Source: an uncultured Oscillospiraceae bacterium (GTDB lineage: Bacteria; Bacillota; Clostridia; Oscillospirales; Oscillospiraceae). Taken from it: DNA of 64,000 nucleotides. The DNA lies in NCBI GenBank assembly GCA_934597165.1, contig CAKTQP010000007.1:4463-68462 (forward strand), read 5' to 3'. The notes below the pieces were generated by a model. The model was given only the letters and a program-made list of their open reading frames with translations. It searched no databases and was not told where the DNA came from. Position 1 is the first letter of the stretch, and every line of letters starts with the position of its first letter. Positions 15,900-24,575 of the stretch are shown here, one piece after another. The position numbers and the translations under genes are program-made.

Positions 15900-17183
15900 T
15901 TATTTCTCCGTCTTAGGTGCACCACTCTGGCCACTGCTTTGTCCCTTGGGACGATGATGACGACGACGATGGGAGCGGGATTTGTTCCCGCCCTGTCCGG
16001 GATTGCCGCCGGACGGGTTCTGCTTCTGACCCTCCGGCTTGGCCTGCTGACCGGCGCTGTTTGCGTGGCTGCTGTGCCGACGGCGGGAGTGGCTATTGGA
16101 TTTCTTTTCGCCAGACTTTGCCTCTCCTGCGGCACCCTGTTCCGGGTGCGCTGCCGCCGGACGTTCCTTGTTCCTGTTGGCGCCGCCGCGGTTTCTGCGA
16201 CTGCGGTGGGAAGTGGGATTGGAACCTTCCGGCTTTTTCTCCTTGGGGCGTTCCTCCACCTCCGGTTTGACAGCAGATGCCGCCTGCTCCTGCGCCCGGA
16301 GCAAGCCAAGGGACGGCTCTTTCTTCTCCGGTGCGGGAACGGGGAACTCGTATCCCGGCGGGCGCTTGCCCTTGCCGTTGCGGATGATCTCAATATCCTC
16401 TTTCCGGTACACCTTGGGGGTGTCCGGGTCGCTGTCCAGCACCACCTTCACCTGCTCTCGCAGCAGCTGAATCTGATTGACCACGCCCACGCCGTCCGGG
16501 GTGTTGACCAGGGATTCCAATTTGGGCGTATCCTTGAGCAAGTCCTCATAGGCGTCCTGCTCGTATTTCAGGCAGCACATGAGGCGGCCGCAGACGCCGG
16601 AGATTTTGGTGGGGTTGAGGGAGATGTTCTGGGTCTTGGCCATCTTGATGGACACCGGCTGGAAGTCACTCAAAAACTGAGAACAGCAGAAAGGACGTCC
16701 GCAGATGCCCAGACCACCCATGATCTTCGCCTCGTCTCGGACGCCGATCTGCCGCAGCTCGATGCGGGTGCAGAAGATGGACGCCAGGTCCTTGACCAGG
16801 TGGCGGAAATCTACTCGGCCGTCTGCGGTGAAGAAGAACAAAATCTTGCTGCCGTCGAAGCTGTACTTCACTTCCACCAGCTTCATCTCCAGCTTGTGTT
16901 CGGCGATCTTGTCCTGACAAATTTGGAAGGCTTTTTTCTCCTTCTCCTGGTTGGCCTTCACCTGGGCATAGTCTTCCTCCGTGGCCACGCGGAGCATGGG
17001 ACGCAGAGCCGCGATCAGCTCCATCTCGTCGATCATGGTGTTGGCCAGGGCACACTCGCCAAACTCAATGCCCTTGGATGTCTCTATGATCACGTGCTGT
17101 CCGGCTTGCACCTGGACGCCGTTGGGGTTAAAGTAATATAATTTGCCTCCGTCTTTGAAACGGACGCCGATAATTTCGGTCAT
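15900..17183 (-). CDS. ricT: PSP1 domain protein RicT (YaaT family)
   Basis: A 427-residue protein. The first 280 residues form the PSP1/YaaT region with the Cys-rich stretch GGLGICGRPFCCSQFL and GVCGRLMCCLKYEQ, residues that bind iron-sulfur clusters in the B. subtilis RicAFT complex. That complex influences mRNA maturation with RNase Y and sporulation phosphorelay. The last 130 residues are a low-complexity tail rich in Ser, Arg, His, Asn and Gly, likely RNA-binding and disordered. The ATG at 17183 follows AGGAGGTATGTG; upstream codons to 17261 would overlap holB. It lies 14 nt downstream of holB, the usual neighbour. Confidence 0.92.
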   Translation of the reverse strand: MTEIIGVRFKDGGKLYYFNPNGVQVQAGQHVIIETSKGIEFGECALANTMIDEMELIAALRPMLRVATEEDYAQVKANQEKEKKAFQICQDKIAEHKLEMKLVEVKYSFDGSKILFFFTADGRVDFRHLVKDLASIFCTRIELRQIGVRDEAKIMGGLGICGRPFCCSQFLSDFQPVSIKMAKTQNISLNPTKISGVCGRLMCCLKYEQDAYEDLLKDTPKLESLVNTPDGVGVVNQIQLLREQVKVVLDSDPDTPKVYRKEDIEIIRNGKGKRPPGYEFPVPAPEKKEPSLGLLRAQEQAASAVKPEVEERPKEKKPEGSNPTSHRSRRNRGGANRNKERPAAAHPEQGAAGEAKSGEKKSNSHSRRRHSSHANSAGQQAKPEGQKQNPSGGNPGQGGNKSRSHRRRHHRPKGQSSGQSGAPKTEK

Positions 17184-17197
17184 CACATACCTCCTGA

Positions 17198-18052
17198 TTA
17201 TGGGTGATGGTTCTGCGCTCCGCTGCCCATCAAAATCTGCCAGCTTCGGGCGGCGAACCAACCGGCGCTGTGCCCGACGGACGGGTTAAAGGCGCATTGG
17301 TTCCGTGCCTCCTCCGCCAGCTTGGTCAGCGCCACCAGCTTGGTTCTGGGGATGGTCAGCTTGGGATTGGGATGGATCAACCCCTCCACCAGTCGCTGAG
17401 ACAGCACCTGATAGCCCTCCTCCAGCTGGTCACGGGTCACCTTGTCTGCCACAAATTTTGCCACACACTCCACCAGCGCCAACTCACTGTTGGCACAGAG
17501 GGCATTCAACCAGGCTTCTCCCAGACTGGTCTCTGCCTGCGCTTCCTCTTGGGGTGGGGTCAGGCGAAAATGGACGCAGCGGGAGCGGACAGTCTCCAAC
17601 AGGGACGCTGGCTGGTCGGTCAGAATGAGAAATGCCGTATAGGCCGGGCCGTCCTCCAACAATTTCAACAGGGCGTTCTGGGCGTTGACATTGAGGGGCA
17701 AATCCAGGATATACACCTTGCACCGTCCCTCGTTGGGGCGCACATAGGCGTCCTGTCGGAGCTGACGGGCGGCGTCCACCTTGATTTCCTTGCTCTCCGG
17801 CGACAAAAACCGCTGGATAGGGATGACGTCCGGGTGAATGCCCTGGGCAACCTTTTGGCAGCTGGGACACTGGCCACAGGGACGGTGCACCGCCTGGGTT
17901 TCCTGGCAGACCAGTGCCTGCGCCAAAATCCGTGCCAAAGTGTGCCGTCCTGACCCTTCTGGGCCGGAGAGGATGCACTGATGGGGAGGTTCCGCCATGG
18001 CGGAAAGCTGCTGCTTGAGGGGCGCGTTGCCCTGCAATTCTTTCACATTCAT
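17198..18052 (-). CDS. holB: DNA polymerase III delta' subunit-like protein
   Basis: A 284-residue clamp-loader type ATPase. The Walker A region SGPEGSGRHTLARIL has His where most have Lys-Thr (GSGRHT instead of GxGKT), so ATP binding is probably lost, as is normal for delta'. A zinc module (CGQCPSCQKVAQG; with an upstream Cys) follows, then NAQNALLKLLEDGPAYTAFLIL and the SRC motif (RSRCVHFRLTP). It loads the beta sliding clamp (DnaN) onto DNA. Position before ricT matches many Firmicutes; tmk, often next to it, is absent. Confidence 0.9.
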   Translation of the reverse strand: MNVKELQGNAPLKQQLSAMAEPPHQCILSGPEGSGRHTLARILAQALVCQETQAVHRPCGQCPSCQKVAQGIHPDVIPIQRFLSPESKEIKVDAARQLRQDAYVRPNEGRCKVYILDLPLNVNAQNALLKLLEDGPAYTAFLILTDQPASLLETVRSRCVHFRLTPPQEEAQAETSLGEAWLNALCANSELALVECVAKFVADKVTRDQLEEGYQVLSQRLVEGLIHPNPKLTIPRTKLVALTKLAEEARNQCAFNPSVGHSAGWFAARSWQILMGSGAQNHHP

Positions 18053-18089
18053 GCCGTTTCCCTCCTCATCCCTGGCGGCAGGGATATTC

Positions 18090-19400
18090 CTACCGGAGCA
18101 CAGTTGTTTTCATTTTATTATAGCCCAACTGTTCCAAATAAGCTAGTATTTTTTCGTCTATCCGCTCTCCCGGCGCTGCGATGGGGACGCCGGGAGGATA
18201 GGGGGCGATCTGTTCCGCTGCGATGCGGCCGATGGCTCGGGTCATGTCTACCGTCTCTTTTGGGGCGAAAAGTGCCTCTCTGGGCGTGCGGACGGACTGG
18301 GGCATAGGTGGGGCGGAGACGGTGGAATGGGGACGTGTTTTTTCATGAAGGCCCAGAGCGTCCAAGGCTTGTTCCAGTCGTTCCACCTCTTCCACACCGT
18401 CGGCGCAGGTCAAGATGAACACCACGTGCTCGCTGTCCGCCATCTCCGGCCAGATGTTGTGTTCTTGCAGGAACTTTTCCACCTGATAGCCGTTTTCTGT
18501 GCAAAGGGTGAAACGCGTCGGGTCTAATTTGGCGTCTGTTTCCGTCAAAGCGGGGTATCTTTTCCGCAACTGTGCAACCATCTGTGCGGTCTCCTGATAA
18601 CGCCGCTTTCCCTCTGCCAATAGCCAAGGACGAAGGGCGTCCAAGGCGGCCATCATGGGGTAGGATGGGGAAGAGGTGGCGAAGATGAGGCTGGCCTGGC
18701 GGAGCTGGTCTAGGGTGATACCATTGCCAAAGAGCAAGGCGGACTGGCCTGGTGCTGGGAGGGTCTTATGGGCGCTGACAGTGACTAGATCTGCTCCGCG
18801 ATAGGGGTTTTCCTCCAACAAAAACAGGTGGGCACCGTGGGCGCCGTCCACCAGTAATTTTGCCCCGTGTCGGTGGCAGACCTCGGCCAAGGCAGGGATG
18901 TCAGAAAGGACGCCGTAATAGGTGGGGGAGGTGACGCAGACTGCCTTGCACTCCGGGTGGGCGTTTAGAGCCGCTTCCACGGCTTCCGGTTCCAAAGGGC
19001 CAGCGGTTCCCACATCGGACAACCAAGGACGGGTGAGCCAGACAGGGATTTTGCCCAGCAGTGCCAAACCGGTATGGATGCTGCGGTGGCTGACCCGGTC
19101 GATCAAGATGGTGTCGCTGTCGCTGAGCATCAACATGGTGTGGACGCCCTGGGTGGAACCGCCGGTGAGGAACAGGCAGCTATCTGCCCCCCACGCCTCT
19201 GCCCATGCCTGCTCCGCCTGAGCGATGCAGTCCATATCTTCTCCGTACAGGTTGCCGGTTGGGGGCAGCTCAGTGAAATCCAAACGGGCGTACTCTACCG
19301 GCAGACCGGGGATAGGCTTGCCCTTGTGGCCGGGCATGGCCATCCGCAGGGGATTTTGGGCGGCAAATTGGGTCAGGGCGTCGTAGAGGGGGGTGGACAT
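18090..19400 (-). CDS. Orn/Lys/Arg decarboxylase-type PLP enzyme
   Basis: A 436-residue fold-type I PLP protein. MAMPGHKGK near the N-terminus, GSTQGVHTMLM, VDGAHGAHL (PLP-binding Asp) and SAHKTLPAPGQSALL with the Schiff-base lysine mark the Orn/Lys/Arg decarboxylase family, in the short form lacking the N-terminal wing domain (YaaO-like). A product such as cadaverine or agmatine is possible but the substrate is unknown. The ATG at 19400 has AGGAGG 8 nt upstream. It lies just upstream of holB, an arrangement also seen in Bacillus (yaaO-tmk-yaaQ-yaaR-holB). Confidence 0.9.
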   Translation of the reverse strand: MSTPLYDALTQFAAQNPLRMAMPGHKGKPIPGLPVEYARLDFTELPPTGNLYGEDMDCIAQAEQAWAEAWGADSCLFLTGGSTQGVHTMLMLSDSDTILIDRVSHRSIHTGLALLGKIPVWLTRPWLSDVGTAGPLEPEAVEAALNAHPECKAVCVTSPTYYGVLSDIPALAEVCHRHGAKLLVDGAHGAHLFLLEENPYRGADLVTVSAHKTLPAPGQSALLFGNGITLDQLRQASLIFATSSPSYPMMAALDALRPWLLAEGKRRYQETAQMVAQLRKRYPALTETDAKLDPTRFTLCTENGYQVEKFLQEHNIWPEMADSEHVVFILTCADGVEEVERLEQALDALGLHEKTRPHSTVSAPPMPQSVRTPREALFAPKETVDMTRAIGRIAAEQIAPYPPGVPIAAPGERIDEKILAYLEQLGYNKMKTTVLR

Positions 19401-19432
19401 AGGGATTCCTCCTAACGGGGTCATAGATTGGA

Positions 19433-19472
19433 AAAAAGACCCGCACGGCCGGAGCCGCTGGCGGGTCTTTTG
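19433..19472 (-). terminator. Intrinsic terminator after jag
   Basis: On the minus strand AAAAGACCCGC...GCGGGTCTTTTTT forms a strong stem 16-55 nt after the jag stop, ending the rpmH-rnpA-yidD-yidC-jag transcript. Confidence 0.85.
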
Positions 19473-19487
19473 GATTCCTTTGCGCGA

Positions 19488-20285
19488 TTACGCGTTCTTG
19501 TCAAATACCACCACGATCCGGCGGTTGGGTTCGGTGCCGGTGGAGTAGGTGGAGATGGCAGGGTTGTAGCTCTGGAGCGCTGCATGGATCACATGACGCT
19601 CATAGGCGTTCATGGGTTCCAGCATCATGTTCCGGCGGTACTTGAGAGCCTTGCCAGCGGTCTTCCGTGCCAGGCGCTGGAGGGATTCCTCCCGCTTAGC
19701 CCGGTAGTTCTCTGCATCAATGTGGATGCGGATGCGCTTGGACTGACCCCGGTTGACCGCGTAGTTGGTCAGCTGCTGGATGGCGTCCAGGGTCTCGCCT
19801 CGGCGGCCGATGAGAGCGCCCAGGTTCTTGCCCACCAGTTCTACCTGGTAGATGCCAGCTTCGTTGACCTGCAGCTTGATCTCTGCCGGGACTTCCAGCC
19901 GTTCCAACAGACCGGTCAGGAAGGTCTCGATCTTTTCCTTCCGCTCCGGTTCTGCTTCCATGACCGGGACTTCCGCAGGAGCTTCTGCCGGTTCCGGTTC
20001 CACGGCCGGGGCGGGGGTGGGTTCCTCAACAGGCGTCGGCTCTACAGCCACTTCTGCCGGAGCTTCCGGTTCTGCTGCAGGCTCTTCCACCACGGGAGCC
20101 GGTTCGTCAGGTACTTCATAGGTCACGCGGATCTTGGCCGGACAACTGCCGATGCCAAGAAAACCGGTCTTTGCACGGGTGATGACCTCAATGGAAACGT
20201 CGTCATCTTCCAGCCCCAGCTCTTTCAGGGCTTTGTTCAGGGCGTCCCGTTCGGTCTTCCCCGTCGTTTCGATCCACTTCAACAT
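19488..20285 (-). CDS. jag: Jag/KhpB RNA-binding protein
   Basis: A 265-residue protein with the three Jag parts: the Jag_N domain (residues 1-52, MLKWIETTGKTERDALNKA and KTGFLGIGSCPAKI), a KH domain (about 125-195, LGALIGRRGETLDAIQQLTN) and a C-terminal R3H domain (KYRRNMMLEPMNAYERHVIH). Between the first two is about 65 residues rich in Glu, Pro, Ala and Val (repeats such as PVEEPTPAPAVEPEPAEAPA). KhpB binds RNA and in pneumococci couples cell elongation and division. It follows yidC in the standard order. Confidence 0.93.
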   Translation of the reverse strand: MLKWIETTGKTERDALNKALKELGLEDDDVSIEVITRAKTGFLGIGSCPAKIRVTYEVPDEPAPVVEEPAAEPEAPAEVAVEPTPVEEPTPAPAVEPEPAEAPAEVPVMEAEPERKEKIETFLTGLLERLEVPAEIKLQVNEAGIYQVELVGKNLGALIGRRGETLDAIQQLTNYAVNRGQSKRIRIHIDAENYRAKREESLQRLARKTAGKALKYRRNMMLEPMNAYERHVIHAALQSYNPAISTYSTGTEPNRRIVVVFDKNA

Positions 20286-20366
20286 AAGAAAGTTGTCATT
20301 CCTTTCTATCCATCCGCAGGGAGGCAGGTTCCGCTCATTGGGGGATCGACTCCCTGTTGTGAACGG

Positions 20367-21761
20367 TTATTCCTCGTCCTCGCCCTTGGCGTCCTGCTGG
20401 ATCGCTTCAAAGAGCTGGTCTGCGTTGGGCATTTCGGCCTCCGGCGCAGCTTCCGGTTCTGCCGGTGCTTCTGTGGTCTCCGGAGCAGTTTCTTCAACGG
20501 GTGCTGCTTCCACTGCGGGGACTTCTGTGGTCTCCACGGGTGCGGTCCCTTCCTGTTCCGGGATCACCGGCGCCGTCAGTTCTTCCGCCACGGGTTCTGC
20601 CACAGGCTCCTCGGTCACTTTCCCATCGGGGTCGTGATAAGGCGTCACGGTGTAGCGGTTGGGATCATAGGCACGGCCGCGGGCGTAGGTACGCATCCCC
20701 ACCCGGCTCTCCTTGGGAGCGGGCGCCTTCTTGGGCTTGTCCGCTTTCTTCTTCCCACGGTTCTTTTTCCGTTCCTCTTCCTCCGCCGCACGACGGGCAG
20801 CGATCTCTGCCTTGCGCTGACGTTCCTTTTCCTTTTCTTCCTCCAGCCGCTTCTGGCGAGCCGCTTCCATTTCCGCGTACTTGCCTCGGAGCATGCGGGC
20901 GCAGATGAGTTCCTGGACAGCCATGAAGATGGCGTTGAATGCCATGTAGACGCACATGCCGGCGGGCATGATGTAGCCGAACCACAGGTACATGAGGGGC
21001 ATGACGAAGAGCATCATCTTGTTGGTGCGGTCCATCGCCTCGTTGCCGGAACCCTTCTGGTTTTTGTTAAAGTTGTTGGTCTTCTGGGACAGTCTGGAGT
21101 AGCCAACGTTCAGGACGGTGACGATGATGGGGATCAGGAACAAGCCGATGCTTGCCCAAGACACGCCATTCTCCCAGAACTTGAGCTTGGGGATCTGAGA
21201 CAGATCCAGACCAAAGAAGTCGAAGTTGATCTTCTCCAGATTTGCAGCACCGCTGCCTACGGCAGTCTTAACGGCACTGAACACATCTGGATTATCGTAC
21301 ATGAGACCGGCGACCTGCATTTCCTGATAGATCTCAGAGCCGCTGAGGGTATAGGTGCCCAACTTCTCTACTGCCTTGATGGCAGCGGTGATCTGATCGG
21401 TCGTCAGATGCATCATATAGAGCATGGGACGACGGATGACATAGTACAGCGCCATCAGGATGGGCAGGGGGAGGAAGGACCAGAGGCAGCCGCTCATGGG
21501 GTTGATCCCCTCACGCTGGTACAGGTTCTGCACTTCCTCGTTGTACTTTGCTCTGTTGTTGCCGTACTGCTTCTGCAGCCGTGCCATCTCCGCCTGCATG
21601 GTGTTCATCTGCATCATGCCCTTCTTGCCCTTGTAGGACAGGGGGAAGAGGATGACTTTGGTCAGCAGGGTGAACACGATCAGAGCCAGGGCATAGCTGC
21701 CGCCGCAGATCTTATACAGCCACAATAGGAAGGTACCGAATACTTGTAAAATAGCAGTCAT
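20367..21761 (-). CDS. yidC: Membrane protein insertase YidC/OxaA family
   Basis: A 464-residue insertase. The membrane core (residues about 1-290) has the first helix ILQVFGTFLLWLYKICGG, the family segment LFPLSYKGKKGMMQMNTMQ with the coiled cytoplasmic loop (MQAEMARLQKQYGNN), and SGCLWSFLPLPILMALYYVI. Three more helices follow, with FVMPLMYLWFGYIMPAGMCVYMAFN. The C-terminal 165 residues are highly charged (EARQKRLEEEKEKER, then a Pro/Glu/Ala-rich acidic end), a long ribosome-binding-type tail. There is no cleavable lipoprotein signal. The ATG at 21761 with AAGGAG 13 nt upstream is preferred to 21815. It inserts proteins with or without Sec. Confidence 0.93.
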   Translation of the reverse strand: MTAILQVFGTFLLWLYKICGGSYALALIVFTLLTKVILFPLSYKGKKGMMQMNTMQAEMARLQKQYGNNRAKYNEEVQNLYQREGINPMSGCLWSFLPLPILMALYYVIRRPMLYMMHLTTDQITAAIKAVEKLGTYTLSGSEIYQEMQVAGLMYDNPDVFSAVKTAVGSGAANLEKINFDFFGLDLSQIPKLKFWENGVSWASIGLFLIPIIVTVLNVGYSRLSQKTNNFNKNQKGSGNEAMDRTNKMMLFVMPLMYLWFGYIMPAGMCVYMAFNAIFMAVQELICARMLRGKYAEMEAARQKRLEEEKEKERQRKAEIAARRAAEEEERKKNRGKKKADKPKKAPAPKESRVGMRTYARGRAYDPNRYTVTPYHDPDGKVTEEPVAEPVAEELTAPVIPEQEGTAPVETTEVPAVEAAPVEETAPETTEAPAEPEAAPEAEMPNADQLFEAIQQDAKGEDEE

Positions 21762-21847
21762 AGTTTTTCTCGCTCTCCTTGGGCGTAGGTCGTGAATGCG
21801 TTCATTCCACCGCACCCTCCGGAAGAGGGGGATGGAACCCTTCCGCT

Positions 21848-22066
21848 TCAGGGAACAGGATCATATTCTATGCACTTCTGCCGATGAAAGGGCTGACACT
21901 TGGCCAGGCGTTTGGCCGCCAGCAGGGAACCTCGGGCGGGGCCGTATTTCTCCACCGCCTCCTTTGCGTATTCGGAACAGGTGGGGATGAAACGGCAGCG
22001 GGCGGGGAACCAGGGCGAGATGGCCTTCTGATAGAACCAGATCAAGCCTAGCAGCAGTCTTTTCAT
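21848..22066 (-). CDS. yidD: Membrane protein insertion efficiency factor YidD
   Basis: A 72-residue protein with the YidD signature: FYQKAISPWFPARCRFIPTC then SEYAKEAVEKYG. It lies between rnpA and yidC, the standard place, and assists YidC-dependent insertion. AGGAGG is well spaced before the ATG. Confidence 0.95.
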   Translation of the reverse strand: MKRLLLGLIWFYQKAISPWFPARCRFIPTCSEYAKEAVEKYGPARGSLLAAKRLAKCQPFHRQKCIEYDPVP

Positions 22067-22106
22067 TCGAATTTACCTCCTTCCAAATGGGGAGGGTTTT
22101 TCTCGT

Positions 22107-22457
22107 TTAGGGTTGTTTTTTCGGGCGGAGCAAGCCCAGCTTGCCGGCCAGCTTTAGGAAGTCCCGTTCCAAAGCCTGGTAGCTGACAAAGGCGCTGCGC
22201 ACCCGTGCCACCACCACCAGGTCGCGGCCGGGCAGGAACTCTTCCTCGTGGAGACGATAGATCTCCCGCAGACGTCGCCGGATGCGATTCCGGGTGACAG
22301 CGTTGCCAAGCTTCTTGCCGGTGGTGATCCCCAGCCGATTTTCCTTCAGCCGGTTCTTTCGGGTGTAGAGCACCATCGTCGGCGCTACGGCCTGTTTCCC
22401 TCGGCTGTAGAGCCGCCGGAAATCCCGATTTGATTTGAGGGAGACGGAGTACTTCAC
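22107..22457 (-). CDS. rnpA: Ribonuclease P protein component
   Basis: A 116-residue basic protein that binds RNase P RNA and helps cut the 5' leader of pre-tRNA. The hallmark RNR region is GNAVTRNRIRRRLREIYR (about 58-75). The start is a GTG at 22457 with AAAGGAG 8 nt upstream, giving VKYSVSLKSNRDF (read as Met first); a longer frame to 22526 enters the rpmH-rnpA spacer and is not supported. It is part of the rpmH-rnpA-yidD-yidC-jag operon. Confidence 0.95.
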   Translation of the reverse strand: MKYSVSLKSNRDFRRLYSRGKQAVAPTMVLYTRKNRLKENRLGITTGKKLGNAVTRNRIRRRLREIYRLHEEEFLPGRDLVVVARVRSAFVSYQALERDFLKLAGKLGLLRPKKQP

Positions 22458-22546
22458 AAAACAAACTCCTTTACTGAATGTTATCCTTCCTTTTTTGGAA
22501 CACGGCAAAGGGCGCGCGGGGCGCACTTTACCAGTAAATGCTTATC

Positions 22547-22577
22547 AGGGGTGGAAGATTGTTCATCATCCACCCCT
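22547..22577. other. Hairpin between rpmH and rnpA
   Basis: AGGGGTGGA (22547-22555) pairs with TCCACCCCT (22569-22577). No T run follows on either strand, so it is more likely a processing or attenuating structure between rpmH and rnpA than a terminator. Confidence 0.6.
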
Positions 22578-22613
22578 CAGATGCAATATTTACGATCTGT
22601 TCCCATTTGTCAA

Positions 22614-22754
22614 TCAGTAAGACAGTCTAGCGCGACCCTTGGCGCGGCGGCGGGCAAGGACTTTCCGACCATTCTTGGTGGACATTCTCTTGCGGAAGCC
22701 GTGTACTTTCTGACCATGAAGCTTTTTGGGCTGATAGGTACGTTTGGTTGCCAT
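22614..22754 (-). CDS. rpmH: Ribosomal protein bL34
   Basis: A 46-residue, very basic protein: [20 protein letters not shown] then [20 protein letters not shown] and RARLSY, an unmistakable bL34. GGAGGTGTAATTC precedes the ATG at 22754. It is the first gene of the operon leading to rnpA and yidC, and sits next to the origin as in most bacteria. Confidence 0.97.
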   Translation of the reverse strand: MATKRTYQPKKLHGQKVHGFRKRMSTKNGRKVLARRRAKGRARLSY

Positions 22755-22867
22755 GAATTACACCTCCGTATAGTTATCTTGCTCAACAAGCCGGGAACAG
22801 ATACCCGACCGTAGCGAACGTAATTTAGGCGCAAGACTCCCAAAAGAGAGCTGATAGCGCATTTGTC

Positions 22868-22897
22868 ATTATAAACGATACTTTTTATCCCTGTCAA
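22868..22897 (-). promoter_or_regulatory. Promoter of the rpmH operon
   Basis: On the minus strand TTGACA (22892-22897) and TATAAT (22868-22873) are 18 bp apart, both perfect hexamers. It drives rpmH-rnpA-yidD-yidC-jag away from the origin. Between here and the dnaA promoter no gene is seen; a palindrome CCTGCC-T-GGCAGG lies at about 23083-23095. Confidence 0.88.
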
Positions 22898-23145
22898 CAG
22901 AAATTTCACAATATTTTTCTTTCTTCCTGCAATTTTGGGATGGGATACCATATGTTGCGGTCGGGAGCAGGGAGGGACACAACTTTTTTGCGGATCACTT
23001 TTCGGAACAGCTGGAAACACAGGATGAAAACGCAATACGCTGTCTCTTTTACAGCCGACCACGCCGAAACCCTGCCTGGCAGGCTTTTAGCGTTGCGTTA
23101 CTTGCAGTTTGTGAACAAGTATATTCTATTTTTTAGATGTATACC

Positions 23146-23174
23146 TTGTAAAAGAGGGGAATTTATGTTATACT
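23146..23174 (+). promoter_or_regulatory. dnaA promoter with nearby DnaA-box-like sites
   Basis: TTGTAA (23146-23151) and TATACT (23169-23174) are 17 bp apart, 75 nt before the dnaA ATG. One-mismatch DnaA boxes flank it: TTGTTCACA on the minus strand (23110-23118) and TTTTTCACA on the plus strand (23209-23217). They suggest autoregulation by DnaA, as known in other bacteria; that is inference. Confidence 0.75.
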
Positions 23175-23249
23175 TTAAGCTGTGTTTTTATTCTTTTTTC
23201 TGCCGGATTTTTTCACAAAGATCCGGCCTTGAAACGGAGTTTTGTATTT

Positions 23250-24575
23250 ATGAATTCTGCCAATGAAATTTGGATGAGTATTACGCCGGTCCTGCAAGAG
23301 AAATACACCGCCATTGCCTTCACGACCTGGTTCGGCCAGGTGGAGGCGCTGGATTTCAAGATGGATCAGCTGATCTTATCCTGCCCCTCGGATTTCAAAG
23401 CGAAGATGATCCGAGACCGCTTTCAATCCGATATCGAACAGATCCTCCACGACCTGTTCGCCGCCGACATCAAAGCGGTGATCTTAGGGCCGGAGGAGAC
23501 CGCCGCCTACCGCTCGGAGGCGGCGGATCAGCCTGCGCCCAACCAGAATATTTTGATGGGCAGCGAGGAGTACACCTTTGACCGGTTCATCGTCGGTTCT
23601 TCCAACCGGTTTGCCTACAACGCCGCTCAGGCGGTGGCCAACGACCCGGGGAAGAGCTACAACCCGCTGTTTTTGTACGGCGAGTCCGGTTTGGGCAAGA
23701 CCCATCTGCTCTACTCCATCTACCATACCATCCGGCAAAATCATCCGGACTATCAGATCATCTACATCAAGGGCGACGAGTTCACCAACGAGCTGTCCGA
23801 AGCCATCCGCCTGCGCAGCACTGACGCCTTCCGGCAGAAGTACCGGGACAAAGACCTGCTGCTGGTGGACGATATTCAATTCATCGCCGGCAAGGAACAG
23901 ACCCAGGAGGAGTTCTTTAACACCTTCAACAACCTGTACGAGGCCAAAAAGCAGATCGTCCTCACCTCGGACCGTCCCCCATCTGATATGCTCCGTCTGG
24001 AAGACCGGCTGCGCACCCGATTTGAGTGGGGGTTGATGGCAGACATCCAGCCGCCAGACTACGAGACCCGCTGCGCCATCATCAAGAACAAGTCCATCCT
24101 GCTGGGGTTGAACCTTCCCTCGGACATCATCGAGTACATCGCCCAGAACATCACCGCCAACGTGCGGCAGCTGGAGGGCACCATCAAGCGGCTCATGGCC
24201 TATCGGGATCTGATGGGCAGCGAGATCAACGATGAAAACGCCTCCCGAGCCATTCGGGAGTTGATCCGGAACAAGGATGAGTTCGTGCCCTCGCCGGAGG
24301 TGATCGTGGAGGAGACTGCCAAGTTCTACGACCTGGACCCCAAGACCATCATGGGGGAGAGCCGAAAGGCCAACATCGTCCTGGCCCGGCAGGTCTCCAT
24401 GTACATCATCCGTTCCATCACCAACCAATCCCTGCCGGAAGTGGGCAAATTCTTCGGTCAGCACCATACGACAGTCATGCACTCCGTAGAGAAGATCGAA
24501 AAGATGCTCTCCACCGACCGGGAGCTGAAAGAGGTCATCCGCGACATCAAAGCCAATGTAAACGACCGCTTTTGA
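23250..24575 (+). CDS. dnaA: Chromosomal replication initiator DnaA
   Basis: A 441-residue initiator. Domain I (1-80) interacts with helicase and regulators; a short linker follows (about 81-105). The AAA+ domain III (about 106-320) has YGESGLGKTHLLYSI (Walker A), LLLVDDIQF (Walker B) and the arginine-containing DRLRTRFEWGL. Domain IV carries the DnaA signature ARQVSMYIIRSITNQSLPEV then GKFFGQHHTTVMHS that reads DnaA boxes. The ATG at 23250 (GGAG 10 nt upstream) is preferred to a TTG at 23229. It binds the adjoining oriC and melts it. Confidence 0.97.
   Translation: MNSANEIWMSITPVLQEKYTAIAFTTWFGQVEALDFKMDQLILSCPSDFKAKMIRDRFQSDIEQILHDLFAADIKAVILGPEETAAYRSEAADQPAPNQNILMGSEEYTFDRFIVGSSNRFAYNAAQAVANDPGKSYNPLFLYGESGLGKTHLLYSIYHTIRQNHPDYQIIYIKGDEFTNELSEAIRLRSTDAFRQKYRDKDLLLVDDIQFIAGKEQTQEEFFNTFNNLYEAKKQIVLTSDRPPSDMLRLEDRLRTRFEWGLMADIQPPDYETRCAIIKNKSILLGLNLPSDIIEYIAQNITANVRQLEGTIKRLMAYRDLMGSEINDENASRAIRELIRNKDEFVPSPEVIVEETAKFYDLDPKTIMGESRKANIVLARQVSMYIIRSITNQSLPEVGKFFGQHHTTVMHSVEKIEKMLSTDRELKEVIRDIKANVNDRF

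Noticed and set aside
19428..21728. A 766-codon plus-strand frame across jag and yidC
   Set aside because: It spans two well-identified minus-strand genes and their gap, with no recognisable domain. It is a shadow of high third-position GC.
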